Both the position numbers and the translations under genes were made by a program. Below the pieces are notes generated by a model. It did not search any database. It was not told where the DNA came from and worked only from the letters and a program-made list of their open reading frames with translations. A stretch of 64,000 bases of DNA from Ligilactobacillus sp900765635 (GTDB lineage: Bacteria > Bacillota > Bacilli > Lactobacillales > Lactobacillaceae), in the NCBI RefSeq assembly GCF_949152225.1, contig NZ_CASCJC010000001.1:620001-684000 (forward strand). The letters run 5' to 3'. This document shows positions 44,913 to 53,269 of the stretch, piece after piece. Numbering within the stretch: the stretch's first letter is position 1; the number at the start of each line of letters is the position of its first letter.

Positions 44913-44955
44913 AAAGTTATTGAGGTAAAAAGGGCTTTTCATGGAGGTGCAAAAA

Positions 44956-45216
44956 ATGAGTTCACTGGATAAAACAATGTATTTCAATTTTGAAGATGGC
45001 AATCAAAAAGATGTCCATGATACGTTGACTACGGTTTATGCGGCTTTGGAAGAAAAAGGATATAACCCGATTAATCAGATTGTAGGGTATTTGCTTTCAG
45101 GCGATCCGGCTTATATACCGCGACTCAATGATGCACGTAACTTGATTCGCAAGCATGAACGTGATGAAATTATTGAAGAGCTAGTTCGTTCATACTTGGA
45201 TAAGGAGGATAAATAA
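44956..45216 (+). CDS. ireB: IreB family regulatory phosphoprotein
   Basis: Small cytoplasmic protein (86 residues; UPF0297/YrzL). The Enterococcus homologue IreB is phosphorylated by the PASTA kinase IreK and affects cephalosporin resistance. DKTMYFNFEDGNQKDVHDTL is the family N-terminus, with the phosphorylatable threonines. The start is ATG 44956, 8 bases after GGAGGTG. Overlap with or abutment to ruvX and DUF1292 is the standard arrangement. Confidence 0.93.
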   Translation: MSSLDKTMYFNFEDGNQKDVHDTLTTVYAALEEKGYNPINQIVGYLLSGDPAYIPRLNDARNLIRKHERDEIIEELVRSYLDKEDK

Positions 45217-45657
45217 TTGGGACGAATCATGGGCTTAGATGTAGGTTCACGAACAGTCGGTGTAGCTCTTAGTGATGAGCTAGGATGGACTGCACAAGGA
45301 TTAGAAATTATTCCTATCAATGAGGAACAAGGTGAATTTGGCATCGAACGTGTCAAAGAAATAGTTGATCAATATGAAGTGGTGGGCTTTTTATTAGGGT
45401 TACCCAAAAATATGAACAATACGTTAGGTCCTAGAGCACAAGCAAGTCAGGCCTATGGGGAGTTATTAACTACTACTTTTGGCTTGCCTGTTGATTTTGA
45501 AGATGAACGCTTAACAACAGTTGAAGCTGAAAGAATGCTTGTTGAACAAGCAGATACATCACGAAAAAAACGTAAGAAAGTCATTGATAAGTTAGCAGCA
45601 GGCTTAATTTTACAAAATTATTTGAATCGTAAAGGAAAATTATTAGAGTTATTATAA
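45217..45657 (+). CDS. ruvX: Holliday junction resolvase-like / pre-16S rRNA nuclease YqgF
   Basis: RNase H-fold nuclease of the YqgF/RuvX family, implicated in 16S rRNA 5' maturation. MGLDVGSRTVGVALSD carries the first catalytic Asp, and FEDERLTTVEAE and the HHVDKLAA-like region (KVIDKLAAGLIL) carry the others; 146 residues is normal. The start is TTG, immediately after the ireB stop, with AAGGAGG upstream. Confidence 0.94.
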   Translation: MGRIMGLDVGSRTVGVALSDELGWTAQGLEIIPINEEQGEFGIERVKEIVDQYEVVGFLLGLPKNMNNTLGPRAQASQAYGELLTTTFGLPVDFEDERLTTVEAERMLVEQADTSRKKRKKVIDKLAAGLILQNYLNRKGKLLELL

Positions 45658-45673
45658 GAAATGAGGAAATAAA

Positions 45674-45967
45674 ATGAGTGAACAAAATAACCAAGAATTA
45701 ATTACATTAGTTGATGATCAAGGCAATGAAACTTTATACGAAGTTTTATTTACATTTGAATCTGAAGATTATGGCAAATCATATATTTTACTAATTCCAG
45801 CTGGTTCTGAACCAGAAGAACAAGTTGACGTTTTAGCATTTTCGTTTGATCCAAACGAAGATGGTGAAGCAACAGAAGCTGAGTTGCATGATATTGAAAG
45901 CGACGAAGAATGGGATATGGTTGAAGGTGTCTTAGATACATTTATCAACGATGAAAATATGCATTAA
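45674..45967 (+). CDS. DUF1292 family protein (UPF0473, YrzB-like)
   Basis: A 97-residue, strongly acidic protein with the typical ITLVDDQGNETLYEVLFTFE start and YILLIPAG strand. Function is unknown. It forms the conserved trio with ireB and ruvX, 16 bases after ruvX. Confidence 0.9.
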   Translation: MSEQNNQELITLVDDQGNETLYEVLFTFESEDYGKSYILLIPAGSEPEEQVDVLAFSFDPNEDGEATEAELHDIESDEEWDMVEGVLDTFINDENMH

Positions 45968-45984
45968 TGATGGAATAAAATAAC

Positions 45985-46584
45985 TTGCATACTGGAAAAC
46001 TTTATTTTCCAAGCGATGAAAAATTAGTTTTAGAGCAACAAAAATGTTTAGAAAAAGTTTACGACTATAACTTAACCAGACCTAGTGAGACTTTAAAAAG
46101 ACAAAATCTGTTAACAGAAATGTTAGCAGAAGTTGGTAAAGATTGCTATATTGAGCCACCTTTCCATGCTAATTGGGGCGGTAAGCACCTACATTTAGGG
46201 AAATCAGTGTATGCAAATTTTAATTTAACAGTGATCGATGATACACATATTTATGTCGGTGATTACGCTATGTTTGAACCTAATGTTGTTTTAGCAACGA
46301 CAGGACATCCAATTTTACCAGAATTACGCCAAAAAGCTTACCAACATAATCAACTCATTAAGATTGGGAAAAATTGTTGGTTAGGAGCAGGGGTGATTGT
46401 TGTTGGTGGTGTGACAATCGGTGATAATACTGTGGCTGGCACTGGGAGTGTTGTTACCAAGGATTTACCAGCAAATGTCGTAGCAGTAGGTAATCTTTGT
46501 CGTGTTTTACGTCCAATCGGTGAACATGATAGGTACTATTATTTTAAGGATAAAGAGATTATCATGGATAATTTAGATTCTTAA
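45985..46584 (+). CDS. Sugar O-acetyltransferase (maltose/galactoside acetyltransferase family)
   Basis: Left-handed beta-helix acetyltransferase of the LacA/Maa family, which acetylates sugars with acetyl-CoA. The mac domain is at the N-terminus. Hexapeptide repeats follow: IGKNCWLGAGVIVVGGVTIGDNTVAGTGSVVTKD, with the catalytic His in TTGHPI. The start TTG at 45985 has only a weak ribosome site. It lies 17 bases after the DUF1292 gene and is likely co-transcribed. The sugar substrate is unknown. Confidence 0.88.
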   Translation: MHTGKLYFPSDEKLVLEQQKCLEKVYDYNLTRPSETLKRQNLLTEMLAEVGKDCYIEPPFHANWGGKHLHLGKSVYANFNLTVIDDTHIYVGDYAMFEPNVVLATTGHPILPELRQKAYQHNQLIKIGKNCWLGAGVIVVGGVTIGDNTVAGTGSVVTKDLPANVVAVGNLCRVLRPIGEHDRYYYFKDKEIIMDNLDS

Positions 46585-46593
46585 GCTTAGATG

Positions 46594-46639
46594 CACAAAG
46601 GGATGCTCAATCAAAGAGCATCCCTTTGTGTGTTATAAT
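46594..46639 (+). promoter_or_regulatory. Perfect 15-bp hairpin overlapping the zapA promoter
   Basis: CACAAAGGGATGCTC (46594-46608) and GAGCATCCCTTTGTG (46616-46630) pair perfectly around AATCAAA. No U-tract follows. TATAAT at 46634-46639 is a good -10 for zapA, so the right arm occupies the promoter spacer and the loop its -35. It may end the acetyltransferase message, act as an operator, or both. Confidence 0.6.
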
Positions 46640-46668
46640 GATAACAAGAAATAACGGGAGGAAAAAAG

Positions 46669-46917
46669 ATGACAGATAAGCGGCGTTTTAAGGTACAAAT
46701 TGCTAATCAAACTTATACCATAATTGGTAAAAGTACCCCAGAACACATGAATGCAGTCGTAGAATTAGTTGAACAACAATTATCTGAAATTAAAGAGATG
46801 ATGCCAAATTTAAGTCCTGAAAAAGCAGCAATTTTATTGGCGATTAATGCGGTTTCAGATCAATTATATAAACAAGAACAATTAGATGAACTAATGACTA
46901 AACAAGTAGAAAAGTAG
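46669..46917 (+). CDS. zapA: Cell division protein ZapA
   Basis: Small FtsZ-associated protein that stabilises the Z-ring. The 82 residues contain the strand RRFKVQIANQTYTI, then the helix and C-terminal coiled coil used for tetramerisation. GGGAGG precedes the ATG. The order zapA-cvpA-mutS2-trxA is conserved in Firmicutes. Confidence 0.9.
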   Translation: MTDKRRFKVQIANQTYTIIGKSTPEHMNAVVELVEQQLSEIKEMMPNLSPEKAAILLAINAVSDQLYKQEQLDELMTKQVEK

Positions 46918-46925
46918 GTGGTGAG

Positions 46926-47426
46926 ATGATAGTATCGTTAATTATCATCCTCATTTGGTTATTAGCTTTTCGACATGGATTTAAAAAAGGTTTAATTAAT
47001 ACTTTATTGAGCTTTACTGGCTATATTGTTATTTTTGCTTGTGCTCTTTTGTTTGCAATGCCTTTAGGTGATTGGTTATTAGAATTAACAAATGGTTTAA
47101 ATCAATCACTAACTAGCCAATGGTTATATCGGTTACTTGCTTTTTGGCTACTTGTTTTTTTAGGTGCTTTGCTGTTTAGGATTTTAAAAAGATTTGCCAA
47201 TAAAATTTTTCGTTTACCACTTTTGGCACAGCTTAATGCTTTAGCTGGAGGTATTTTAGGATTTTTAATTGCCTATGTAGTAGTTTTTTTAGGATTATTA
47301 TTATTAAAAGATTGGCCAGCAATTACGATTCAACAGTCGCTCAATAATGTTGCCTTAGTTGAATGGATTCTTAATCAGACACCAATATTTTCAAATGAAT
47401 TAATACAGTGGTGGCAACAATTTTAA
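46926..47426 (+). CDS. cvpA: CvpA family membrane protein
   Basis: Four hydrophobic segments over 166 residues, with GFKKGLINTLLSFTGYI at the N-terminus typical of the CvpA/YshB family. The function is uncertain; the E. coli homologue is linked to colicin V production and purF expression. AGGTGGTGAG precedes the ATG, 9 bases after zapA. Confidence 0.87.
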   Translation: MIVSLIIILIWLLAFRHGFKKGLINTLLSFTGYIVIFACALLFAMPLGDWLLELTNGLNQSLTSQWLYRLLAFWLLVFLGALLFRILKRFANKIFRLPLLAQLNALAGGILGFLIAYVVVFLGLLLLKDWPAITIQQSLNNVALVEWILNQTPIFSNELIQWWQQF

Positions 47427-47448
47427 GTTTTGAAAGGAGGGTATATCT

Positions 47449-49809
47449 GTGAATCCTAAGGTCTGTAAGACATTAGAATACGCTAAAGTAAAACAAGAAT
47501 TAAAACCATATCTGTTAACACAAGATGGCTTAGAAATTGTAGAACAATTAAAGCCAAGCAGTGATTTTTTGGCAGTACAAACACAACTTTTAGAAACTAA
47601 AGATGGAGTCGATATTTTACGTTTAAAAGGTGATTTACCGCTTAGTAAGTTATTTAGTATCAAAGCACAACTAAAACGTTTAGAAATTCAAGCAAACTTA
47701 AGTGCTAAAGAATTAGCGGCTATTTGTCGGCTTTTACGTTGTAGCGGTGAGATAAAAAGTTTTTTTGCTAAATTAAAGCAAGAAGAAGTTAAACTTAGTC
47801 AGCTTTATGATTTAGTAGATGGTCTAGAAACTTTGCCTGAAATCAGTAAACATTTATTAGTTGCAATTGAACTTGATGGTTATGTTACTGATGAAGCTTC
47901 AGGACTTTTAAAAAGTTTACGCAGACAAATAGCAACGACAGAAAGCCAAATTAGAGAACAACTTGCACAGTTGACCAAAGGCAAGGATGCTAAATATTTA
48001 AGTGATGCTGTTGTTACTATTCGTAATGATCGCTATGTTATTCCGGTTAAATCAGAGTATCGCACTTATTTTGGTGGGATTGTTCATGATCAAAGTTCGT
48101 CTGGACAAACATTATTTGTTGAACCACGAGCAATGGTAGAATTAAATAATCGTTTGAAACAACAACAAGTAGCTGAAAAAGAAGAAATTAATCGTATTCT
48201 AGCTGCTTTTTCTGAGCAACTTGCACCTTATACAAAGCAACTGGCATTAGATGCTCAAATTTTGGCTCGGTTAGATTTTGTTAATGCTAAGGCTAAATAT
48301 GCTAAGCAACTTAATGCAACGCAACCGTTATTATCTGAGAATAACGAAATTCATTTAAGAAAAGCATGGCATCCATTATTAGAAGCAAAAAAAGCTGTTA
48401 AAAACGATATATTGCTAGGTAAAGATTATCAAGCTATTGTGATTACCGGACCTAATACTGGGGGAAAAACAATTACGCTTAAAACACTAGGCTTAGTTCA
48501 ATTAATGGGACAATCGGGCTTGTTTATTCCAGCTGGTGAAGAAAGCACATTAGCAGTCTTTAAAGAAATATTTGCAGATATCGGTGACGAACAGTCGATT
48601 GAACAAAGCTTGAGTACTTTTTCATCTCATATGACCAATATTGTTGAAATTTTAAACAATGCTGATGAACATTCATTAGTTTTATTTGATGAATTAGGCG
48701 CAGGAACTGATCCGCAAGAAGGCGCAGCATTAGCGATTGCAATTTTAGATGATTTAGGTGCAAAAGGTAGCTATGTGGTGGCGACTACTCATTATCCAGA
48801 GCTTAAAGCCTATGGTTATCAACGCCCTAAAACGATTAATGCTTCGATGGAATTTGACAGCCAGACTTTGCATCCAACCTATCATTTACTTTTAGGAATT
48901 CCTGGACGCAGTAATGCTTTTGATATTTCTTATCGTTTAGGGTTAGATCAACAAATTGTTGCCAATGCACGTCAATTGATTTCAAAAGATAGTCAAGAAT
49001 TAGATGAGATGATTGCAGATTTGGTTAAAAAGCGTCAAGATGCTAAAGAAGAGCAGATTATGTTTAAACACTATTTAACACAAGCTCAGCAGTTGCATGA
49101 AGAGTTAGAAAATAACTATCATAAGTTTTTAAATGAACGTGAAAGCATGCTAGAAAAAGCACGAAAGCAAGCTAATGAAATTACAGAACAAACACGACAA
49201 AAAGCAGATGAATTAATTTCAGAGTTGCGTAAACTCAAGTTAGAATCAGCCGCTAATATTAAAGAAAATGAGTTATCAGATGTTAAAGGACGCTTGAATG
49301 CTTTAGAACAACCACTTAATTTGCAAAAAAATAAGGTATTAAAAAAGGCTAAAAAACAACAAAGTTTCCAACCTAACGATGATGTCTTAGTTAAAACTTA
49401 TGGGCAACGTGGCGTCTTATTAAAAAAGAATGGGGCGCATAGTTGGGAAGTTCAAATCGGTATTTTAAAGATGAAAATAGATGAAGATGATCTTGAAAAA
49501 ATTCAAGTCAATGAATCTAAGACAACACGGGCGCATACGAGTGTGAAATCAGCACGTAGTAGTCATGTTTCACCAAATCTAGATTTACGTGGCAAGCGTT
49601 ATGAAGAGGCTTTAACCGAAGTTGATCGTTATTTAGATGCAGCTTTGTTGGCTGGATATCAATCGGTAACAATTGTTCATGGGAAAGGAACAGGGGCTTT
49701 ACGCCAAGGAATTACTAATTTCTTGCAACAGCATCGTTCGGTTAAACGGTTTGAGTTTGCCCCACCTAATGCAGGTGGTAATGGAGCAACAGTAGTTTAT
49801 TTCAAATAA
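47449..49809 (+). CDS. mutS2: Endonuclease MutS2
   Basis: MutS-family ATPase with a C-terminal Smr nuclease domain. It suppresses recombination in some bacteria and, in Bacillus, acts on collided ribosomes. Core lever domain, Walker A GPNTGGKTI near residue 334, DELGAGTDP (Walker B), a coiled-coil clamp (about 510-630), and the Smr domain with DLRGKRYEEAL near 712 and IVHGKGTGALR. Start GTG with AAAGGAGGG upstream; 786 residues is normal. Confidence 0.96.
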   Translation: MNPKVCKTLEYAKVKQELKPYLLTQDGLEIVEQLKPSSDFLAVQTQLLETKDGVDILRLKGDLPLSKLFSIKAQLKRLEIQANLSAKELAAICRLLRCSGEIKSFFAKLKQEEVKLSQLYDLVDGLETLPEISKHLLVAIELDGYVTDEASGLLKSLRRQIATTESQIREQLAQLTKGKDAKYLSDAVVTIRNDRYVIPVKSEYRTYFGGIVHDQSSSGQTLFVEPRAMVELNNRLKQQQVAEKEEINRILAAFSEQLAPYTKQLALDAQILARLDFVNAKAKYAKQLNATQPLLSENNEIHLRKAWHPLLEAKKAVKNDILLGKDYQAIVITGPNTGGKTITLKTLGLVQLMGQSGLFIPAGEESTLAVFKEIFADIGDEQSIEQSLSTFSSHMTNIVEILNNADEHSLVLFDELGAGTDPQEGAALAIAILDDLGAKGSYVVATTHYPELKAYGYQRPKTINASMEFDSQTLHPTYHLLLGIPGRSNAFDISYRLGLDQQIVANARQLISKDSQELDEMIADLVKKRQDAKEEQIMFKHYLTQAQQLHEELENNYHKFLNERESMLEKARKQANEITEQTRQKADELISELRKLKLESAANIKENELSDVKGRLNALEQPLNLQKNKVLKKAKKQQSFQPNDDVLVKTYGQRGVLLKKNGAHSWEVQIGILKMKIDEDDLEKIQVNESKTTRAHTSVKSARSSHVSPNLDLRGKRYEEALTEVDRYLDAALLAGYQSVTIVHGKGTGALRQGITNFLQQHRSVKRFEFAPPNAGGNGATVVYFK

Positions 49810-49883
49810 TCAGACAAAAATATTTGCAAAACAAGAAAAATATGGTAAAATTTACTTACTAAAGTATAGTGGGAGGGTAAAAA

Positions 49884-50192
49884 ATGGCAGTAGAATTTAC
49901 AAAAGAAAATTTCGCACAGACAGATGAAGGTTTAGCAATCATCGATTTTTGGGCAACATGGTGTGGCCCATGTCGTATGCAAGGACCAGTAATTGAACAA
50001 TTAGCTTCAGAATATGAAGGTGAAATTTTAATTGGTAAAGTTGATGTTGATCAACAAAAAGAATTAGCTGCTCAATTTGGAGTAATGAGCATTCCAACGA
50101 TTGTCTTCAAGAAAGATGGTCAAGTGGTAGACCAAGTGGTGGGATATCATTCTAAAGATCAATTAGAAGCGATTATCGCACGTTTAAAATAA
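49884..50192 (+). CDS. trxA: Thioredoxin
   Basis: Small redox protein reduced by TrxB (186-1124). The active site WCGPC and the cis-proline loop SIPTIV are present; 102 residues is normal. GGGAGGG precedes the ATG. GGTAAAAT just upstream (near 49841-49850) could be part of its own promoter. Confidence 0.96.
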   Translation: MAVEFTKENFAQTDEGLAIIDFWATWCGPCRMQGPVIEQLASEYEGEILIGKVDVDQQKELAAQFGVMSIPTIVFKKDGQVVDQVVGYHSKDQLEAIIARLK

Positions 50193-50208
50193 TAAAAATA
50201 TGAGTATG

Positions 50209-50260
50209 ATACCTTTTAAGTATGCAGATTAAGTATGCTTAAAAGGTATTTTTTATGGAC
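50209..50260 (+). terminator. Terminator after trxA
   Basis: ATACCTTTTAAG (50209-50220) and CTTAAAAGGTAT (50238-50249) pair perfectly over 12 bases; the loop itself carries the inverted TATGC/GCATA-like elements. TTTTTAT follows. Confidence 0.88.
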
Positions 50261-50285
50261 ATTGATAATTAAGATTAAAAGTTCA

Positions 50286-50323
50286 AAAAAGACCTGATCG
50301 CAAAATAAATACGCAATCAGGTC
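50286..50323 (-). terminator. Terminator of the YslB-family gene
   Basis: GACCTGATCGC (50291-50301) and GCaATCAGGTC (50313-50323) pair. The A-tract at 50284-50290 is the U-tract on the minus strand. Confidence 0.85.
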
Positions 50324-50363
50324 ATATAAACAGTTTTATAATATTAAGCAAGCTATTTAGTTA

Positions 50364-50810
50364 TTATTCTTTGTCATTAATGGGATCTTTTAAGTCGATC
50401 TTGACTAACAAGGTAACGCCATTTTTGTTAGTTTTAGCGATGATAGCTTCAGTGATAAAACCGACTTGTTGTTGAATTGTTTGAGCTAAAAATCCAGCTT
50501 CCAATAAGAACTCAGCTCGCCCTAACTCTTGTCGTTTTTTTACTATTGGCCCACTAAGCTCGAAGGTTTGTTCATCTTTTTTGACTTTGACTTGTTCTAA
50601 CTTTCCAAAATTAGCGTCTAGATAAAAAGCACTTAAATTATCGAGGTTAGCGACTTTAAATTTACGTGCTAAAGATTTACCCATCCAATATAAGATATTG
50701 TTGTCTGTGCCAACTAATTCGGGAATTAAAGCATCACGCAAAAGAAGTGTGCCAAATGTAGTACCTAATGAATTAGTTTGAACGGCTGATTGATAAAATT
50801 CGTTTTCCAT
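50364..50810 (-). CDS. YslB family protein (DUF2507)
   Basis: A 148-residue protein. FGTLLLRDALIPELVG, ILYWMGKSLARKF and the C-terminal LLEAGFLAQTIQQQVGF pattern identify the DUF2507/YslB family. Its fold is related to V4R-type small-molecule-binding proteins, and its function is unknown. In other lactobacilli it also lies near trxA and racE/rdgB genes. AAAGGAGC precedes the ATG. Confidence 0.85.
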   Translation of the reverse strand: MENEFYQSAVQTNSLGTTFGTLLLRDALIPELVGTDNNILYWMGKSLARKFKVANLDNLSAFYLDANFGKLEQVKVKKDEQTFELSGPIVKKRQELGRAEFLLEAGFLAQTIQQQVGFITEAIIAKTNKNGVTLLVKIDLKDPINDKE

Positions 50811-50967
50811 CGATTTGCTCCTTTAAAATCTCTATATTCCATTATACTTGTTACTGGCCAAAAATGAAATTAAAATAAGCATAAGTTTGTGTTAGTAGCT
50901 CTTGAATGTCTAGAGGTAATAAAGCATAATAATAGTAAATTAAGTTAAGTAGGGATTGATAATAATT

Positions 50968-51564
50968 ATGGAAAAAATTTTGATTGCCACAAATAATCCA
51001 GGTAAGGCACGCGAATATAAGAAAATTTTTGAACCTAGGAGGTTAGAAGTCTATACTTTAGCAGATTTAAAAGAAGTTCCAGAAATTGTCGAAGATGGCC
51101 AAACCTTTGAACAAAATGCCACAATTAAAGCTCAAACATTAACCGATATGTTAAATGTTCCAGCATTAGCTGATGATTCAGGGATTGTAGTTGATGCTTT
51201 AGATGGAGCTCCTGGAATCTATTCAGCTAGATATGCAGGTGATCATGATGATCAAGCTAATAATGCTAAATTATTAGCCGAATTAAAAGATGTACCTTAT
51301 GAGAAAAGAACAGCCCATTTTCATTGTTCGATTGTTGTGACTCGCCCTGGAAAAGAACCATTAGCAGTTGCAGGAGATGCATATGGTTATATTTTAACAA
51401 AGGCTCAAGGTACAGGTGGTTTTGGGTATGATCCATTATTTTATTATCCAAAATTAGATAAGACATTTGGGGAATTAAGTGCAGAAGAAAAAAATAAAAT
51501 CAGTCATCGTGGATTGGCTGTTCAAAAATTAATGGAACAATTTGATCAATGGTGGCAAGTTTAG
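50968..51564 (+). CDS. rdgB: dITP/XTP pyrophosphatase (RdgB/HAM1 family)
   Basis: Hydrolyses ITP, dITP and XTP to the monophosphate, keeping deaminated purines out of DNA and RNA. IATNNPGKAREYKKIF, ADDSGIVVDALDGAPGIYSARYAG and GFGYDPLFYYP are the family motifs. I start it at ATG 50968 (198 residues); the upstream in-frame TTG at 50956 sits against the weak AGGG ribosome site. It is 12 bases before the phosphodiesterase gene. Confidence 0.95.
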   Translation: MEKILIATNNPGKAREYKKIFEPRRLEVYTLADLKEVPEIVEDGQTFEQNATIKAQTLTDMLNVPALADDSGIVVDALDGAPGIYSARYAGDHDDQANNAKLLAELKDVPYEKRTAHFHCSIVVTRPGKEPLAVAGDAYGYILTKAQGTGGFGYDPLFYYPKLDKTFGELSAEEKNKISHRGLAVQKLMEQFDQWWQV

Positions 51565-51576
51565 GAGGCATTTTAA

Positions 51577-52092
51577 ATGAAATACTTAGTAATCAGTGAT
51601 AATCATGGAGATGCACAAATTTTACAAACAGTTGCGCGTCATTTTAAAGGACAAGTCGATTACATGCTACATTGTGGAGACTCATGTTTATCGGCTGATT
51701 CACCAGCTTTAGTAGGTTATCAAACTGTGTTGGGCAACTGTGATTATGAAAATTATGCAGAAAAAAAGTTATTAGAAGTTGAGCAAGACAAGATTTTATT
51801 GACACATGGTCATCTTTATGATGTCAATTACGGGTTAAATAGATTGAGTTTAGCCGCTAAGCAAGAACAAGCAAACCTTGTCTTTTTTGGTCATACGCAT
51901 TGCTTAGGAGTTGAGTATGTTGAAAATTGTTTATACCTAAATCCAGGCAGTATTAGTTATCCACGTGGACAGTATCGTGCTTTAGGTGGTAGCTTAGCAA
52001 TCGTTGAGACAACACCAGCTAAAATCAAGGTTCAATACTATGATCGTAATTTTGACGCGGCAAAAGAATTAGCGTGGGAGTTTGCGCGTTAG
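51577..52092 (+). CDS. Metallophosphoesterase (YfcE/MJ0936 family)
   Basis: Calcineurin-like phosphodiesterase of the YfcE type. The metal-binding series is complete: SDNHGD, HCGDS, GNCD, THGH and FGHTH, followed by NPGS. The natural substrate is unknown. AGGAGGC precedes the ATG. The pair rdgB-yfcE is common in Gram-positive genomes (also near racE). 171 residues is normal. Confidence 0.92.
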   Translation: MKYLVISDNHGDAQILQTVARHFKGQVDYMLHCGDSCLSADSPALVGYQTVLGNCDYENYAEKKLLEVEQDKILLTHGHLYDVNYGLNRLSLAAKQEQANLVFFGHTHCLGVEYVENCLYLNPGSISYPRGQYRALGGSLAIVETTPAKIKVQYYDRNFDAAKELAWEFAR

Positions 52093-52097
52093 TTGGT

Positions 52098-52137
52098 AAG
52101 AAAATGGCTAATCTTTAGGGATTAGCTATTTTCTTTG
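52098..52137 (+). terminator. Terminator after the metallophosphoesterase gene
   Basis: AAGAAAATgGCTAATC (52098-52113) and GATTAGCtATTTTCTT (52120-52135) pair over 16 bases with one mismatch around TTTAGG. Confidence 0.85.
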
Positions 52138-52349
52138 CTAAAAACAAACTAAAAAGCTGATTATCCGCTAAAACACTGTATCTATCAGCATTTTCAAGGG
52201 AGAAAAGCAATCAATTTACTACGATTGAATGAGCCTTGATACGTTAAATATCCCAGATATGCAAAGATATGGCATAACACATCAATATTGAAACAATAAA
52301 AAATTGAATATCTCATACTAAAGGAAATATAATTACTGGTCTTGGTGTA

Positions 52350-52445
52350 ATGTTTTTTGCATTGTTGTATGGATTGAGGTATATTTTTCTAAATCGAAAT
52401 GCTAAATACTCATATCTTGCAATGCTGTTAGCTTTTATAATTTAG
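52350..52445 (+). CDS. Possible 31-residue hydrophobic peptide
   Basis: ATG 52350 opens MFFALLYGLRYIFLNRN and ends LAMLLAFII before TAG. Two hydrophobic stretches are separated by RNAKYSY. No strong ribosome site precedes it (only GGTGT), and the frame is open for 14 codons upstream, so it may be the C-terminal relic of a larger membrane protein. Confidence 0.2.
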   Translation: MFFALLYGLRYIFLNRNAKYSYLAMLLAFII

Positions 52446-52520
52446 ATAATTATATTATCTTTTATATGGCGGTTAATCATAAGATTGACCGCTTTTGCCA
52501 TATCCAGAAAGGAGTGTTAT

Positions 52521-52589
52521 ATGGTATTGCTCAAATACAAGGGAAAGCGTATCAGAGCTTCTGACAGAAACCTTGTGTATCGCTTTTGA
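52521..52589 (+). CDS. Possible 22-residue basic peptide
   Basis: AGAAAGGAGTG, a near-ideal ribosome site, is 6 bases before ATG; the frame reads MVLLKYKGKRIRASDRNLV and stops at TGA after VYRF. It is very basic. I do not recognise it, and it may be the truncated start of a longer gene lost from this locus. Confidence 0.3.
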   Translation: MVLLKYKGKRIRASDRNLVYRF

Positions 52590-52693
52590 AATTCAAATAC
52601 TTTAAAAAGTATATAAGCAACATACAAAGATAGAATTGTGGAAGTAGCATAAAGTATGATAACATATCTATTTAAAAAAAGTACGACTTTAGT

Positions 52694-52721
52694 TTGACAA
52701 GTAAAGGCTGAAGAGTATAAT
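52694..52721 (+). promoter_or_regulatory. Promoter of tRNA-Glu
   Basis: Consensus TTGACA (52694-52699) and TATAAT (52716-52721) with a 16-base spacer; the tRNA begins 20 bases after the -10. Confidence 0.85.
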
Positions 52722-52741
52722 TATAAGAGTAATTTGATTAA

Positions 52742-52813
52742 TGCCCGTTGGTCAAATGGTTAAGACGTCGCCCTCTCAAGGCGGAGTTGCGGGTTCGATT
52801 CCCGTACGGGTGA
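52742..52813 (+). tRNA. tRNA-Glu (anticodon CTC)
   Basis: A complete cloverleaf: D stem GTC/GAC, anticodon stem TCGCC/GGCGG with loop CTCTCAA giving CTC, T arm GCGGG-TTCGATT-CCCGT, discriminator A, no CCA. The acceptor is TGCCCGT/ACGGGTG, so pairs 1-72 and 2-71 are T-G and G-T rather than the G-C and G-T of the usual GGCCCGT form. It decodes GAG. The weak acceptor end may reduce charging, but the promoter is strong. Confidence 0.85.
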
Positions 52814-52939
52814 TTTTTACCAAGGTCAAGGATTTGGCGTTGGTTTTTTTGTTTAGAAAAATTTTAAGTTAGTGTGTTATGAAATACTAAATAGTGCTAT
52901 AATGAAATGATAGATTAGACGATGATAAGGAGGGGGAAA

Positions 52940-53248
52940 ATGTTAAGAAAGACCAAAAACTTCTTGAAAGCATACAACGTTGATTACATGAAAGAACATG
53001 TTAATCCTTTGATGGTGCCAGATAAGGTTTATGTTTTAAAGTTTGGTAAAAAAGGTGGCGAATACAATAATCGTTTTATAGTTGAACATAGTTATACTTG
53101 GACGGGTAGAATCAAGATTAATAAGATCACTTTACGTTTGCATGGACAACAACATCCACGTGAATTTAGAAATGAAACAGAATTGTTACACTATCTCAAG
53201 AAAAATGTTAAGCGGTATGCTAAACAATTAAAGCAACCAACTAAATAA
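52940..53248 (+). CDS. Hypothetical protein, 102 residues
   Basis: I do not recognise it. It is basic (many Lys and Arg), has no signal peptide or membrane segment, and has a beta-rich centre (VYVLKFGKKGGEYNNRFIVEHSY, split in two strands) followed by a helix (LHYLKKNVKRYAKQ). The start is ATG 52940, 7 bases after AAGGAGGGGG; a reading from 52922 would cross that ribosome site. It lies alone between tRNA-Glu and an IS that split its terminator. The clear ribosome site and terminator make it a credible gene. Confidence 0.7.
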   Translation: MLRKTKNFLKAYNVDYMKEHVNPLMVPDKVYVLKFGKKGGEYNNRFIVEHSYTWTGRIKINKITLRLHGQQHPREFRNETELLHYLKKNVKRYAKQLKQPTK

Positions 53249-53250
53249 AC

Positions 53251-53263
53251 AAAAACCTCTTCA
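53251..53263. terminator. Left arm of a terminator split by the second IS copy
   Basis: AAAAACCTCTTCA is the exact complement of TGAAGAGGTTTTT at 54704-54716. The stop codon of the 102-residue gene is just upstream. Confidence 0.82.
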
Positions 53264-53269
53264 CTAGTC

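Larger units (their letters stand above)
52138..52690. other. 550-base stretch with small ORFs and a hairpin
   Basis: No conventional gene. It holds a 31-codon hydrophobic frame (52350-52445), a strong hairpin with T-run (GCGGTTAATC-ATAA-GATTGACCGC-TTTT, about 52469-52496), and just after it a 22-codon frame with a good ribosome site (52521-52589). The mixture looks like the remains of a small mobile or horizontally acquired segment next to a tRNA gene, but I recognise no integrase or attachment repeat. Confidence 0.4.
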
